64,000 nt of DNA from Planctomicrobium piriforme (GTDB lineage Bacteria > Planctomycetota > Planctomycetia > Planctomycetales > Planctomycetaceae). Below are positions 1 to 8,370 of this stretch, piece by piece (within the stretch, counting starts at the first letter, position 1; every line of letters begins with the position of its first letter). The stretch is from NCBI RefSeq assembly GCF_900113665.1, contig NZ_FOQD01000001.1:62001-126000 (forward strand), written 5' to 3'. The notes under the pieces were generated by a model. That model saw nothing but the letters and a program-made list of their open reading frames with translations, was not told the DNA's origin and searched no databases. Position numbers and translations under genes: made by a program.

Positions 1-558
1 GAGAGGTATGCCACCATCGTCACCACCAGGGGAATGTTCCATAGCGAGGAGGCTGACGGAGAACGGCTGGTTTTTGAGAACTGGCAGCCGAAGACGTTCG
101 CAGGAGTGCCGTTTGTCTTGACTGACCCTCAAGGCGGCACCGTCCCGAATGCAATCATGCTCTACGGTCCATTGGGCAAAATTCCTCCGCGCATGCCCAG
201 GGATGTTTCCCTGCCCTGCCATACGCCTGCCAGGGCGATCCACTTGCTGAGCGGAGTGAGCGGCTGGGGAGCGACAGCGCCTGGCGAGAAAGGAGTGGCG
301 ATGATCGTTCGACTGCACTATGCCGACGGCCAGTCGGAAGACCATCCGCTCATCGATGGCCAGCATTTTGCAGATTATATTCGGGTCATCGATGTTCCCC
401 AGTCGCAGCTTGCGTTTCAGTTGAGTGGAAAGCAGCTTCGATACCTGTCCGTTCAGCCGAAACGGCAGTCGTCCATCGAGACGATCGAATTTGTGAAGGG
501 TGAAAAGAGTCCTTCGGCTCCCATCGTCATGGCGGTCACCATCGAGACTCAAAAATAA
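1..558 (+). CDS. C-terminal part of a planctomycete exported-type protein (5' end outside window)
   Basis: The reading frame is already open at base 1 and runs 185 codons to a TAA, so only the C-terminal part is present. An internal ATG at position 34 is probably not the start, because the frame reads on upstream. The segment looks like a beta-rich carbohydrate-binding-like tail: alternating hydrophobic strands, a conserved-looking HLLSGVSGWG stretch near residue 82, and RLHYADG followed by an aspartate/histidine-rich turn. I recall tails of this kind at the end of large planctomycete dehydrogenase- or heme-type exported proteins, but no catalytic part is visible here. The function is therefore unassigned. 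A methyltransferase follows on the same strand after about 160 bases. Confidence 0.7.
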   Translation, partial: ERYATIVTTRGMFHSEEADGERLVFENWQPKTFAGVPFVLTDPQGGTVPNAIMLYGPLGKIPPRMPRDVSLPCHTPARAIHLLSGVSGWGATAPGEKGVAMIVRLHYADGQSEDHPLIDGQHFADYIRVIDVPQSQLAFQLSGKQLRYLSVQPKRQSSIETIEFVKGEKSPSAPIVMAVTIETQK

Positions 559-720
559 CCAAGGACTCTGCGGAGTGAGAACGTGCCGGCGGTCAGCGTT
601 TCCCCGCGCAGAGTACGGTTAATTTGCACAGGCACGATTCGGCAGTGATGCTCTCCTTGTGAACACCCCGGCCCTACTGGGCCGCTCTTCCTCGTGACGG
701 TCAGAATTCAGGACAAGTCG

Positions 721-1497
721 ATGGCAATCAAGGATTTTGGCCCGATCGAAAGCGACTATGCGTTCTTCATGAAGCATGCCACAGAAGCGGAAAGCGATGT
801 GGCTGCCTATGTAAACGAACTGAAGGATTTTGCCAAAGGGCGGGCATCCATCCGCCTGCTCGACTTTGGCTGCGGCACAGGTGAGTTCACGCAGCGATTC
901 GCATCGACTCTGAACTGGCCGCCCCATGTGCTGCGGATGACGCTTGTCGAGCCGGTCCCCCATCAGCTCTCGGAAGCGGCACAACGTCTGGCGGCGTTCA
1001 GCACGCACCCGATCGAATCTCTCCAGAGTCTGCCCTTGAATCGAAAGCGATGTTTCGACCTGGTGCTCTCGAATCATGTGCTGTACTACGTCGAGGATCT
1101 CGATTCGACGCTGGGGCAGATGTGCGAATCACTTGGCCCCTGGGGAAAACTGCTGTTGGCTATTGCCGGATGGGAAAATCCTCTGATTCAACTCTGGAAG
1201 ACCGGCTTCGAGATGCTGGGCCGGTCCATCCCGTACTCTGTGTCAGAAGACGTCGAATCAGTGTTGCAGCGGCGAGGGACTCCATATCTGAAGTCAAAGG
1301 CGTTCTATCAACTGAGATTCATCGACACGGAAGAGAACAGGCTCAAAATCATCCGCTTCCTGTTCGGCGAGCATCTTCAAGAACTGTCGCCGCGCCGCCT
1401 GCTGAAAGAATTGGACCCCTTCGCTCGCCGCGAGCATATCGAAATCAGTACGGAGAGTGATCACTACACCATCGACTCGCCGCAAGTGTTAGAGTGA
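721..1497 (+). CDS. class I SAM-dependent methyltransferase
   Basis: A 258-residue soluble protein with the Rossmann-fold methyltransferase motif I (LLDFGCGTGEF, about residues 46-56), an acidic end of strand beta2 (TLVEPVP) that would bind the ribose of S-adenosylmethionine, and a motif IV-like VLSNHVLYYVEDLD. This fits the Methyltransf_11/12/25 group. The acceptor substrate cannot be told from sequence. I chose the ATG at 721 because AGGA lies seven bases upstream; a GTG at 694 would add nine residues. No membrane segment or signal peptide is seen. The C-terminal 100 residues are helical and probably form the substrate cap. No operon partner is apparent. Confidence 0.85.
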   Translation: MAIKDFGPIESDYAFFMKHATEAESDVAAYVNELKDFAKGRASIRLLDFGCGTGEFTQRFASTLNWPPHVLRMTLVEPVPHQLSEAAQRLAAFSTHPIESLQSLPLNRKRCFDLVLSNHVLYYVEDLDSTLGQMCESLGPWGKLLLAIAGWENPLIQLWKTGFEMLGRSIPYSVSEDVESVLQRRGTPYLKSKAFYQLRFIDTEENRLKIIRFLFGEHLQELSPRRLLKELDPFARREHIEISTESDHYTIDSPQVLE

Positions 1498-1566
1498 ACG
1501 CCAGTCGCATTCCGAGGGCATTAGATTCGACGGACCAAAGGGCGTTTCGCAGATGCAATTGTCTCC

Positions 1567-1860
1567 GTGCTCTTAAAACACCTCGCTAGTTGCGAAAACA
1601 ACCATGCGAAGAGCACGATAATTGGTCTTCTCGCATTTGCTCAACACTCATTCGATGGAACCCTGTTGATCCAGTGCTACGAACGAACAAAGGACTCGGA
1701 AGATGTTCGGTGGCAGGTTTTGAATACCATTGCAATTGCCAGACCTCATTCGATTGATGACTGGATAGAGAAGCTCTGCGAGAATCCGTTCCGCAAGGAG
1801 GAGCTTTATAAGCTCGGGTACCGCGAACTGAAGAAAAAGTGGAAAGGGCTTGAGACCTGA
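1567..1860 (+). pseudogene. HEAT-repeat-like fragment, probably 5'-truncated
   Basis: The open stretch begins just after a stop at 1522-1524, with only a GTG at 1567 as a possible start and no convincing ribosome-binding site. It encodes about 97 residues of paired amphipathic helices (LLKHLASCENNHAKSTIIGL, then VRWQVLNTIAIARPHSIDDW), the pattern of HEAT repeats. The sequence looks like the end of a longer helical-repeat protein whose front part has been lost. Its base composition is AT-richer than the methyltransferase before it. It could instead be a small intact gene; I favour a remnant because the repeat begins abruptly at the 5' limit. Confidence 0.5.
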
Positions 1861-1865
1861 GACCG

Positions 1866-1909
1866 CAGGCTTGAGGAAAAGTGAACTTCTGACATCTTCC
1901 TCAAGCCTG
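1866..1909. repeat. perfect 13-bp inverted repeat downstream of the HEAT fragment
   Basis: CAGGCTTGAGGAA at 1866-1878 is exactly complementary to 1897-1909, with an 18-base loop. Another partial copy (CGCCTCAAGCC) follows at once. No U-run follows on either strand, so a classical terminator is not certain. The same GAGGCTTGAG wording recurs near 24604-24629, so this is one of the simple intergenic repeats of this genome. Confidence 0.6.
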
Positions 1910-1937
1910 TCGCCTCAAGCCTCACGCCTCATAAAAG

Positions 1938-2010
1938 TAGCCCGTACGGGACTTGAACCCGTGTCTCCGGCTTGAAGGGCCAGCATCCTGAACCGCTAGA
2001 AGAACGGGCT
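1938..2010 (-). tRNA. tRNA-Glu(UUC)-like gene with C at position 33
   Basis: The minus strand folds as a 73-nt cloverleaf: acceptor AGCCCGT paired with ACGGGCT, a four-pair D stem, anticodon stem CTGGC/GCCGG around loop CCTTCAA, and a canonical T arm ACGGG-TTCAAGT-CCCGT. By alignment with ordinary bacterial tRNA-Glu the anticodon is UUC. Two features are abnormal: the universally conserved U33 is C, and the first base pair is A-U instead of G-C. No CCA is encoded. The gene is last of three tRNA-like genes separated by 9 and 8 bases. It may be a degenerate or specialised tRNA, not the housekeeping copy. Confidence 0.6.
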
Positions 2011-2019
2011 GTCATGAGT

Positions 2020-2104
2020 TGGTCGCGAAAGAATTGAACCTCTCGTCGTCCACCCCACTTGTTTTCTGACAACGGCTTTACAGGCCGCCGTGGGGAACAC
2101 GACC
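2020..2104 (-). tRNA. tRNA-Tyr(GUA)-like gene with a collapsed D arm
   Basis: The minus strand has an acceptor GGTCGTG/CGCGACC, an anticodon stem GCGGC/GCCGT around loop CTGTAAA (U33, anticodon GUA, Tyr) and a long variable region typical of class II tRNA-Tyr. The D arm is not normal: after TT comes CCCCACG and then immediately the anticodon stem, as if the 3' half of the D loop and stem had been deleted. The T arm is also poor, with a GAGAG/CTTTC stem forcing an eight-base loop. An alternative long-range pairing CCCCAC/GTGGGG encloses the anticodon hairpin. No CCA is encoded. It is most likely a decayed or structurally divergent tRNA. Confidence 0.5.
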
Positions 2105-2112
2105 CAAGTCAG

Positions 2113-2186
2113 TGGCTCAAGTGGGATTCGAACCCACAGCATCCCTGGTTCTGAGCCTGGGTGGTCTGCCAGTTGCCTACCGAGCC
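2113..2186 (-). tRNA. tRNA-like gene, anticodon reads CAG but with a class I fold
   Basis: First gene of the minus-strand array. Acceptor GGCTCGG pairs with TTGAGCC (two G-U pairs), T8-A9 are followed by a short D arm with GG-CC pairs, and the T arm GTGGG-TTCGAAT-CCCAC is canonical. The anticodon loop CTCAGAA has U33 and reads CAG (Leu), but Leu tRNAs carry a long variable arm and this one has only about five variable bases. The anticodon stem CCAGG/CCAGG contains a central A-A mismatch. The plus-strand reading of that hairpin would give CUG (Gln). Amino-acid identity is therefore uncertain. No CCA is encoded. Confidence 0.5.
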
Positions 2187-2254
2187 ATATTCACTTTGAT
2201 GCCCAGGGCGAGAGAGTCTTGCTTCGTGGCGATTGCTCTCTTGCCAGTCGCAAC

Positions 2255-2289
2255 AAAAAAGCCCGATGTCGCTGTGACATCGGGCTTTT
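2255..2289 (-). terminator. intrinsic terminator between the MFS gene and the tRNA array
   Basis: A 10-base arm (GCCCGATGTC) pairs perfectly with GACATCGGGC around a five-base loop. On the minus strand the stem is followed by six T residues, so it would end transcripts arriving from the MFS gene, about 280 bases away, and insulate the tRNA-like array. On the plus strand only four T residues follow. The remaining bases 2290-2569 show no gene; they contain a small GTTGTCGGCCTGACAAC hairpin and nothing else I recognise. Confidence 0.75.
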
Positions 2290-2569
2290 CATGAGCCTGT
2301 CTCGCAGGGAGACGCGTCAGCAGCGCAGTTGTCGGCCTGACAACAGAAGAGCGAGAGAATCGCCAGTCTGTCGATCAGAATTCTGTTCGGAATCAAGTCG
2401 GTCGGACTTGGGATACGCACGAGATGCAGGCATGACTCACGGCTGGTTTGATGTTTTTGAAAGTTGGCTAAGGCCGCTAACAGACTGGCCTGCGAAATGA
2501 CCTCGCAAACCACGAAATGGTTCGAGAGATTTTGTGATTTCTTTTCGAAAAGGACAAAGCCAGGCTGTT

Positions 2570-3841
2570 CTACTGAATCTGAGGCTCAGAGTTCCCCCTG
2601 GCATGCTCGGTCTCCAGCAACGGATCGATCCTGTCGACATCCGGCAAGAAGACCGCCAGCAGGCCCAGTAGCGGGAGATAGGCGCAGAAGCGGAAGACTG
2701 CTTCCAGGCCGATCTGGTCGGCCCAGACGCCGAGCACCGCCGATGCAATGCCGCTCACGCCGAACGCGAATCCAAAGAACAGGCCGGCCACCATCCCGAC
2801 TCTCCCAGGCATCAGATCTTGTGCGAAGACGAGAATGGCCGAGAACGCCGACGCCAGAATCAAGCCTGCAAACATGCTCAGGACAATCGTGGTTGGCAGG
2901 TTGGCATGCGGTAACGCCAGCGAAAACGGGGCGACTCCAAAGATCGAGGCCCAGATCACCACCTTGCGGCCGAACCGGTCTCCCAGTGGACCGCCGGCAA
3001 TCGTGCCGGCCGCGACCGCAAACAGAAATGCAAACAGGCATAACTGCGACGTCTGGACGGACACCTGAAATTTGTCGATCAGGAAGAACGTGTAGTAGTT
3101 GGTCAGGCTCACGAGATAGAAGTACTTCGAGACAATCAACACGATCAGCACCACGATTGCGGCGGTCACTTGGCGCGTCGACAGGCGATGGCGCGGGCGA
3201 GCCGCTGCGCGCCGCGGCGCATTCATGCGTAATTGCAGTTGCTGGCTGTACCAACTCCCCAGCCGCTGCAGCACGAACATCGCGATCAATGCGATCACCG
3301 CGAACCAGGCAATCGCCGGCTGACCGATTGGCATCACCACCCAGGCAGCGAGCAGCGGCCCGCAAGAACTCCCCAGGTTTCCGCCAACTTGAAAGAGCGC
3401 CTGGGCGAATCCATGTCGCCCACCTGACGCGAGCTGCGCCAGTCGCGACGCTTCGGGATGAAACACCGATGATCCCAGACCCACCAGACCGGCCGCAAAC
3501 AGAATCGAGACCAGCGTCGTCGCCTGAGACAGCAGCAGCAAGCCAATGAGAGTCGCCCCCATGCCGCTGACGAGCGAATACGGCAGCGGTCGGCGATCGG
3601 TATAGAGACCAACCAGCGGCTGCAGCAACGACGCCGTCAATTGAAATGTGAGCGTAATGAGACCGATCTGCGTAAACGTCAGCCCGTGCGTCTCTTTCAA
3701 CAACGGATAGATGGCAGGCAGCACCGCCTGAATGGTGTCATTCAGAAAGTGCGACAGGCTCAACGCATACAACACGCCCAGCGTGGCCAGTTCGGGCGAG
3801 GAAGCGGCGCGAGGCAGACGCGCTTCGAGATTCTGATTCAT
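2570..3841 (-). CDS. MFS transporter, fosmidomycin-resistance (Fsr) type
   Basis: A 423-residue integral membrane protein with about twelve hydrophobic helices in two six-helix halves and a basic central loop around residues 200-220. The N-terminal half carries the features of the Fsr-like branch: SLSHFLNDTIQAVLPAIYPL, then GLYTDRRP in the loop between helices 2 and 3. The second half has the matching GGPLGDRFGRK. Members export fosmidomycin or similar small molecules by proton antiport, but the true substrate here is unknown. The start is ATG at 3841. The gene stands alone, with a terminator downstream at 2255-2289. It is not part of a visible drug-biosynthesis cluster. Confidence 0.88.
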   Translation of the reverse strand: MNQNLEARLPRAASSPELATLGVLYALSLSHFLNDTIQAVLPAIYPLLKETHGLTFTQIGLITLTFQLTASLLQPLVGLYTDRRPLPYSLVSGMGATLIGLLLLSQATTLVSILFAAGLVGLGSSVFHPEASRLAQLASGGRHGFAQALFQVGGNLGSSCGPLLAAWVVMPIGQPAIAWFAVIALIAMFVLQRLGSWYSQQLQLRMNAPRRAAARPRHRLSTRQVTAAIVVLIVLIVSKYFYLVSLTNYYTFFLIDKFQVSVQTSQLCLFAFLFAVAAGTIAGGPLGDRFGRKVVIWASIFGVAPFSLALPHANLPTTIVLSMFAGLILASAFSAILVFAQDLMPGRVGMVAGLFFGFAFGVSGIASAVLGVWADQIGLEAVFRFCAYLPLLGLLAVFLPDVDRIDPLLETEHARGNSEPQIQ

Positions 3842-4166
3842 CGCAATTCCAGCTCATCCATGTCGACTCCCCGCGGCAGACCGGCAATGGTCCGACAACC
3901 ACGAGCGAATCCTCCCTGAGACCCGCGTGACGAGAAAAGGTTCGTCTACGATGAAATGTCGGGGTTTGAGAAGGAACTGTCTAGCGTGGGAGGGGGAAGT
4001 GGGCAGTGGATGGTTGGTAGTGGGTAGGCAAGTTTGCCAGGCGAACTCGTGCCGAAGCTCCTGCGTCGGCACGCAACAGATTCTCCGTCGGCGTTCCCAG
4101 GCAGGAGCCTGGGAACGAGCTGTGTTCTGCCCCTTCAACCTTCAACGCCTCAACCTTCAACCGTTT
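3842..4166. other. gene-free stretch with dispersed repeats
   Basis: This 325-base spacer separates the MFS gene from the end of the redoxin-cytochrome gene. It contains the palindrome at 4092-4117 and, at 4136-4165, a pyrimidine-rich run of CTTCAACC-type words that recurs near 34425-34512. The upstream part (3842-3950) should hold the MFS promoter, but I see no clear -35/-10 pair. Confidence 0.6.
4092..4117. repeat. dispersed palindrome, GTTCCCAGGC/GCCTGGGAAC family (AGGA loop)
   Basis: GTTCCCAGGC and its exact complement enclose AGGA. Close relatives occur at 40307-40332 (same AGGA-type centre), 48575-48602 and 49409-49436 (centre TCCG). All four are intergenic, which is the behaviour of a REP-like palindromic family. 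Confidence 0.75.
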
Positions 4167-6125
4167 TCAAATCGACGCCGCAAGCTTCGCCAGAGCTTCT
4201 TTCAATTCAGTGTCCGTGACAAAGCCGTCTTTGTTCTGATCGACTCGTTCGAAATGGGTGTCGAGCAACGGGGCGGCTTTGGCTTCTTCGCGCGAGACCT
4301 TGCCGTCGCTGTTCTTGTCGACGTGTTTGAGGATCGAAGCAGCATCCAGACCCGGCGGCAGGCCGAGTCCAGCCCGCGCTCCCGCAAGCCTGCCCGGCCC
4401 GGCCGGATACATGATGTCCATGTAACCCAGCAGCATCTCTTCCCACGACTGATCCCCCCAGCGGACCGTGGCGGATGGGTCGGGATTCGCCAGGTTGCGG
4501 GGAGAATTGTCGAAGGCCGCGTTACAACGGATCACCGTACCAGCCGGAAGCGTGATTGCTTCCACCAGGGTATAACGGGTTTGCCAGTTGAAGTCGTAAT
4601 GGGGCACCTTGAGCAGGACCTCTTTACGGCCGTCGGGGTATTCGGCGATATACTCGAACGACTTCCCCCGCAGGTGCATGTGCGGCGACATGGAAATCAG
4701 TTGCACGTCGATCGGTGATTTGGGAGATCGCCCGCTGAACGTCTGGTTGTCCAGTTGCGGCTGGATGACGAAATCCCGGCTGCCGGCCACGGTCGTCTTC
4801 ACTTCATGGGTGATCTGTTCCGGGTCGGCGAAGACGAAGCCGACGCTGGTCAGGTCTTCCTGCTGCTGGCCGTTGGGGGTGTAATGGATTTCAAATCGCA
4901 GCCATGAGCCGGCCGGAATTTTCTTCGCCGCGCCCGGCGGGAGCGGCGTCATCCGCAGACCGGGGACATACGCCGTGAGGAAGTCATGCTTCTTGGTCCG
5001 TTTCCCCTCGGGGTGCACATACACGATCACGTGATGCACCACGGCGCGGTTGCCGGGCCGCACTTCACCGCCGGTCATCCAACTGTCTTCCTTCAGGTTG
5101 GTCGGCGCCCAGAACTGCTGGTAGCGAATCCCCTCTTTGCCTCCGTCGGCGGGGACCACATAAGGCTTGTCGGCCATGACGACTACCGCGTCGGGTTCTT
5201 TCGAAAGCTGCCAGCCTTCCACGAATGTCTTCGGCTCTGGCAGTTCGGACGGATTTCCTTCCGGGCAACCGTTCTTGACCCAGGTGGCGATCTGCTCCTT
5301 CTCATCTGCGTTCAGGCTCGTGTCATTGACGAACTTGCCGAAGTGCGGGTCGGCGTGCCAGGGGGGCATCCGCTGTTCGCTGACCACCTCGGCGATCATC
5401 GGTCCCCATCCGGCCACGTCGTCATACGAGAGCATCGGGAACGGGCCAATCTCGCCTGGGCGATGGCATTCGACGCAGTGATTCTGAAAGATGCGCGCGA
5501 TCTGGTTGGAGTACGTCACTGGGCTGTCGGCCTTGGGAGTCGCACTGCGTCCAATCAGGCAACCGATGGCGGATGTCGTGGCCACGCTGACAGGCTTGCC
5601 GGCGAGGACCTCATCAATCGCGGCCTTCAGGTCGGCCCGTTGCGGTTTGTCGCGCATGACGCCGACGAGGTATTGATCGTCCACGCGGCCTGAGTAACGA
5701 ACGGTGCGCGACGCATCGAGCAGAAACACCTGCGGCGTCCGCTGGGCGGAAAACCGATCGGCGACTTTCGCTCCCAGATCCTTCAACACCGGATAGCTGA
5801 GTTGATGCTGCCGAATGAAGGCCGTGATCTCGGCCAGACTGTCTTGGGTGTTGGAGTCGACGGCGATGAACGCCACGTCGTCAGGGGAATACTGCCCGGC
5901 GAGTTCCTGGAGGCGAACCGCATACAGCTTTGCCAGCGGACACTGCGTTCCCAGAAACGCGACGACCACCGTTTTCGATTTACCAAAATCCTGCAGCGAC
6001 ACCTCGTGCCCGCGGTGATCCGGCAACTTGAATTCCAGCGATTTCTGTTCTGCCCCGGCAATACTGGGGACGATCAGCAGACAGCCAAGCAGGCAAAGTC
6101 GCAGTGCGTGCATCCGTACTTCCAT
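4167..6125 (-). CDS. exported redoxin / cytochrome / copper-monooxygenase-like / EF-hand multidomain protein
   Basis: A 652-residue exported protein with a signal peptide (cleaved near SIAGA-EQ). Domain order: an AhpC/TSA-like redoxin fold about residues 28-170, in which the usual peroxidatic site is replaced by GTQCPLAK with a single cysteine; a one-heme cytochrome segment with CVECH near 215; a region with HHVIVYVHPEG and MSPHMHLRGKSFEY that resembles histidine-rich copper-binding parts of type II ascorbate-dependent monooxygenases; and two C-terminal EF-hands (DKNSDGKVSREE and DQNKDGFVTDTE). This architecture is common in planctomycetes but its reaction is unknown; a periplasmic redox role is likely. 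The ATG at 6125 is used; the second ATG (6113) has GGAAG upstream and could be the true start. Confidence 0.85.
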   Translation of the reverse strand: MEVRMHALRLCLLGCLLIVPSIAGAEQKSLEFKLPDHRGHEVSLQDFGKSKTVVVAFLGTQCPLAKLYAVRLQELAGQYSPDDVAFIAVDSNTQDSLAEITAFIRQHQLSYPVLKDLGAKVADRFSAQRTPQVFLLDASRTVRYSGRVDDQYLVGVMRDKPQRADLKAAIDEVLAGKPVSVATTSAIGCLIGRSATPKADSPVTYSNQIARIFQNHCVECHRPGEIGPFPMLSYDDVAGWGPMIAEVVSEQRMPPWHADPHFGKFVNDTSLNADEKEQIATWVKNGCPEGNPSELPEPKTFVEGWQLSKEPDAVVVMADKPYVVPADGGKEGIRYQQFWAPTNLKEDSWMTGGEVRPGNRAVVHHVIVYVHPEGKRTKKHDFLTAYVPGLRMTPLPPGAAKKIPAGSWLRFEIHYTPNGQQQEDLTSVGFVFADPEQITHEVKTTVAGSRDFVIQPQLDNQTFSGRSPKSPIDVQLISMSPHMHLRGKSFEYIAEYPDGRKEVLLKVPHYDFNWQTRYTLVEAITLPAGTVIRCNAAFDNSPRNLANPDPSATVRWGDQSWEEMLLGYMDIMYPAGPGRLAGARAGLGLPPGLDAASILKHVDKNSDGKVSREEAKAAPLLDTHFERVDQNKDGFVTDTELKEALAKLAASI

Positions 6126-6201
6126 TCTGAAAAACAGGCCGGGATATCATCCTTACCCCGGGAATGTCGCGAAAGTTTCAACAGGGAATCTGTTGCAAGC
6201 A

Positions 6202-8370
6202 TCAGGTTTTTGAAACAGAACCTGTTGCGCCGCCATGAGTTCGCGGCTTCCAAGCGATCGCGATCAGGAGCAATGTCCCGATCAGCGAAAGCACGCTTCC
6301 CCAAAATACGCTGGCCGGTCGGTAAGTCCATGTCAAAGTCCGGGAATCCTTTGTCGACTCGGCATTTTTGAGTTCGCCGCAGCGAAACAGTTCGTCACAA
6401 GGTTCTGACCCCGTGGCGGCGGCCGACGGATTCAGCTTCCAGCCAGGATAAGCGAGATCCCGCAACGTGACTGTTCCGGACTGATTTTTCCCTGCTTCGA
6501 CTTGAACTGAGTTCGCCTCCACTTTGACCGACTGAATACCCCCATTCGCTGAAACCCGGCCCGGCGAATCTTGCACCTGGTAAAAGTAATACGGCTCACT
6601 GCGAGCGAGTGCCCGATTGAGGAACGGATCGATGATCGCGCCGATCGATTTCACCGGCCAGAGCGAAATATCGAGCGGCTGTTCGAGCAACAAATGCGTC
6701 ACTCCAAACCGTCGCAGTCGGGCAACCGCGTCTGCAATCGCCGCAGGGTCTGTCTGCGTGAAATCGACCCGAATCTCTTTCGACTCATAAATCTCCGGGC
6801 CAAGCCCCAGATACACTGGCAGCGCGGAGACATGCAGCAGCGAGGGGATGTTCTGCCCGGGGGCATAGAGCCGCGTGTTGTCTCCCTGCTCCAGAAAATA
6901 CTTTCGCAGCTCGCTCTCATGCAGGTGATTGATGGGAGGATCGTTCAGCAACGTGGCATAGAACACCTGTCGCCCGAAAAATGGTCCCGACTGAAACTGA
7001 TACTGCCGGCTCGCAGCCCAGAGATCCGCAGCGGTCACAGCAATCACCAGACTCGTGACAAATGCGGTCCCTCGCGAGGTCATCTGAAACCGTCGCAAGA
7101 GTGCATCGAAGCTCGCGCCGGCGAGAACGGCAATCGCCAGGGCCGCTGTCATGGAATATCGTCCCGGCCCGCGAAAGAACCCGAAGCCGGGGACGCTCGA
7201 CATCCAGGCAATCGGCCAGCCGGTGGCGAAGAACAGTGCAATCACTGTCAGCGCCAGCCAGCCGAACGGATGCGCAATCTTCAAATCGCGACGCAGTCGC
7301 GGCAATGCCAGCCCCAGCACCGCCAGCGCGAGTGGAATGAGTCCAAGATAGAACTGGGCCTCGGCCTGATTGGTCAACGCCGGCACGGCCCATCCCCCAC
7401 CGCCGAGCATCTGATCCATCGGCTGCTCCGCCGCATACCAGGCCCACGGATTCCAGAGCTGAGACAATGCCGTCACGGGCAGATGTCCATACGTCGGGGC
7501 AAAGACTTCATTGACCTGTTGGCGCTGACTTACCGACTTGAGTTCCCAGGTCGGAACGAGCTGCACGCCGGCGACCAGAAATCCGGCAATGAGCGCGACG
7601 CCCAGTCCGCCCAGACGCAGTCGCTGCACCTTGCGGCCGTTCGCGGCAGATTCGGGTGTGGCTTCAACGGAGGGGAGTCGCGGAACCAGCAGGGCCAGCG
7701 GAACCAACGTCAGCAACGTGATGAACGCCAGATTGTAGTGGCCGGCCAACAGGTCGAGTCCGAGGAACAGACCGGTCAGCATCAGGTATCGTTGGCGGCC
7801 TGTCTGCAAGTACCCGGTTGCTCCCCACAAAATCCAGACAAACCAGGCGCCGCCGATGATCGCCCATTCCAGACAGATCCGCGCCGGGAACCAGCCGTAC
7901 ACGAAAACCGTCGCCGCCAAGAGCGCCCCCGCCAGCGACAATCCCAGTCGGCGTCCCAGCAGCACCGCCCCGATAAAGGCGAGGATGTAGTGTCCAAGTT
8001 GGCTGAGGTTGTAGGCGTCATTCACCGGCCACATTGAGTACAGCAACAGGTTGGGCGGATAAAGCGCGGCGGTCTGGCTCTCCCCCAATACCGGGTAGCC
8101 GAAACCGACCCACGGATTCCACAGCGGCAGCACGCCTGACTGCAGCGACTCGGCCAAAAAGACTTTTTGAGGGAAGTAATACGGGTACAGGTCTCCCCCG
8201 ATGAGTCCTCCCCCCTGCCAGAGGGGCCACCAGAACATCCATGTCAGCCCCACGGCCAGCACCGCGACAATCAGTCTCGAAATCCACGGCGACGCAGAAA
8301 AAGACGGGGTTTCGTGCTTTAACCCAAGGTGGGAACCAGGGCGTTTTGACTTCCGTGACGGGCGCGGCAT
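6202..8370 (-). CDS. YfhO-like / GT-C-type polytopic membrane protein
   Basis: About 722 residues. The first 450 hold roughly eleven to twelve hydrophobic helices with luminal motifs typical of YfhO and related GT-C proteins: GGGLIGGDLYPYYFPQKVF and LPLWNPWVGFGYPVLGES, where the DLYPYYFP aspartate would be the counterpart of the GT-C catalytic/metal motif. A soluble domain of about 250 residues follows and one more membrane helix lies near the C-terminus. Such proteins add or move sugars from lipid carriers at the outer face of the cytoplasmic membrane. The start at ATG 8370 is inferred from where homologous-looking sequence begins; the frame is open further upstream to 8928, but that part lacks conserved character and would overlap the divergent gene. 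Confidence 0.8.
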   Translation of the reverse strand: MPRPSRKSKRPGSHLGLKHETPSFSASPWISRLIVAVLAVGLTWMFWWPLWQGGGLIGGDLYPYYFPQKVFLAESLQSGVLPLWNPWVGFGYPVLGESQTAALYPPNLLLYSMWPVNDAYNLSQLGHYILAFIGAVLLGRRLGLSLAGALLAATVFVYGWFPARICLEWAIIGGAWFVWILWGATGYLQTGRQRYLMLTGLFLGLDLLAGHYNLAFITLLTLVPLALLVPRLPSVEATPESAANGRKVQRLRLGGLGVALIAGFLVAGVQLVPTWELKSVSQRQQVNEVFAPTYGHLPVTALSQLWNPWAWYAAEQPMDQMLGGGGWAVPALTNQAEAQFYLGLIPLALAVLGLALPRLRRDLKIAHPFGWLALTVIALFFATGWPIAWMSSVPGFGFFRGPGRYSMTAALAIAVLAGASFDALLRRFQMTSRGTAFVTSLVIAVTAADLWAASRQYQFQSGPFFGRQVFYATLLNDPPINHLHESELRKYFLEQGDNTRLYAPGQNIPSLLHVSALPVYLGLGPEIYESKEIRVDFTQTDPAAIADAVARLRRFGVTHLLLEQPLDISLWPVKSIGAIIDPFLNRALARSEPYYFYQVQDSPGRVSANGGIQSVKVEANSVQVEAGKNQSGTVTLRDLAYPGWKLNPSAAATGSEPCDELFRCGELKNAESTKDSRTLTWTYRPASVFWGSVLSLIGTLLLIAIAWKPRTHGGATGSVSKT

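Noticed and set aside
6571..8037. A 488-codon open frame on the plus strand
   Set aside because: It is antisense to the YfhO-like membrane gene and its translation is rich in Arg/Gln/His, typical of a shadow frame.
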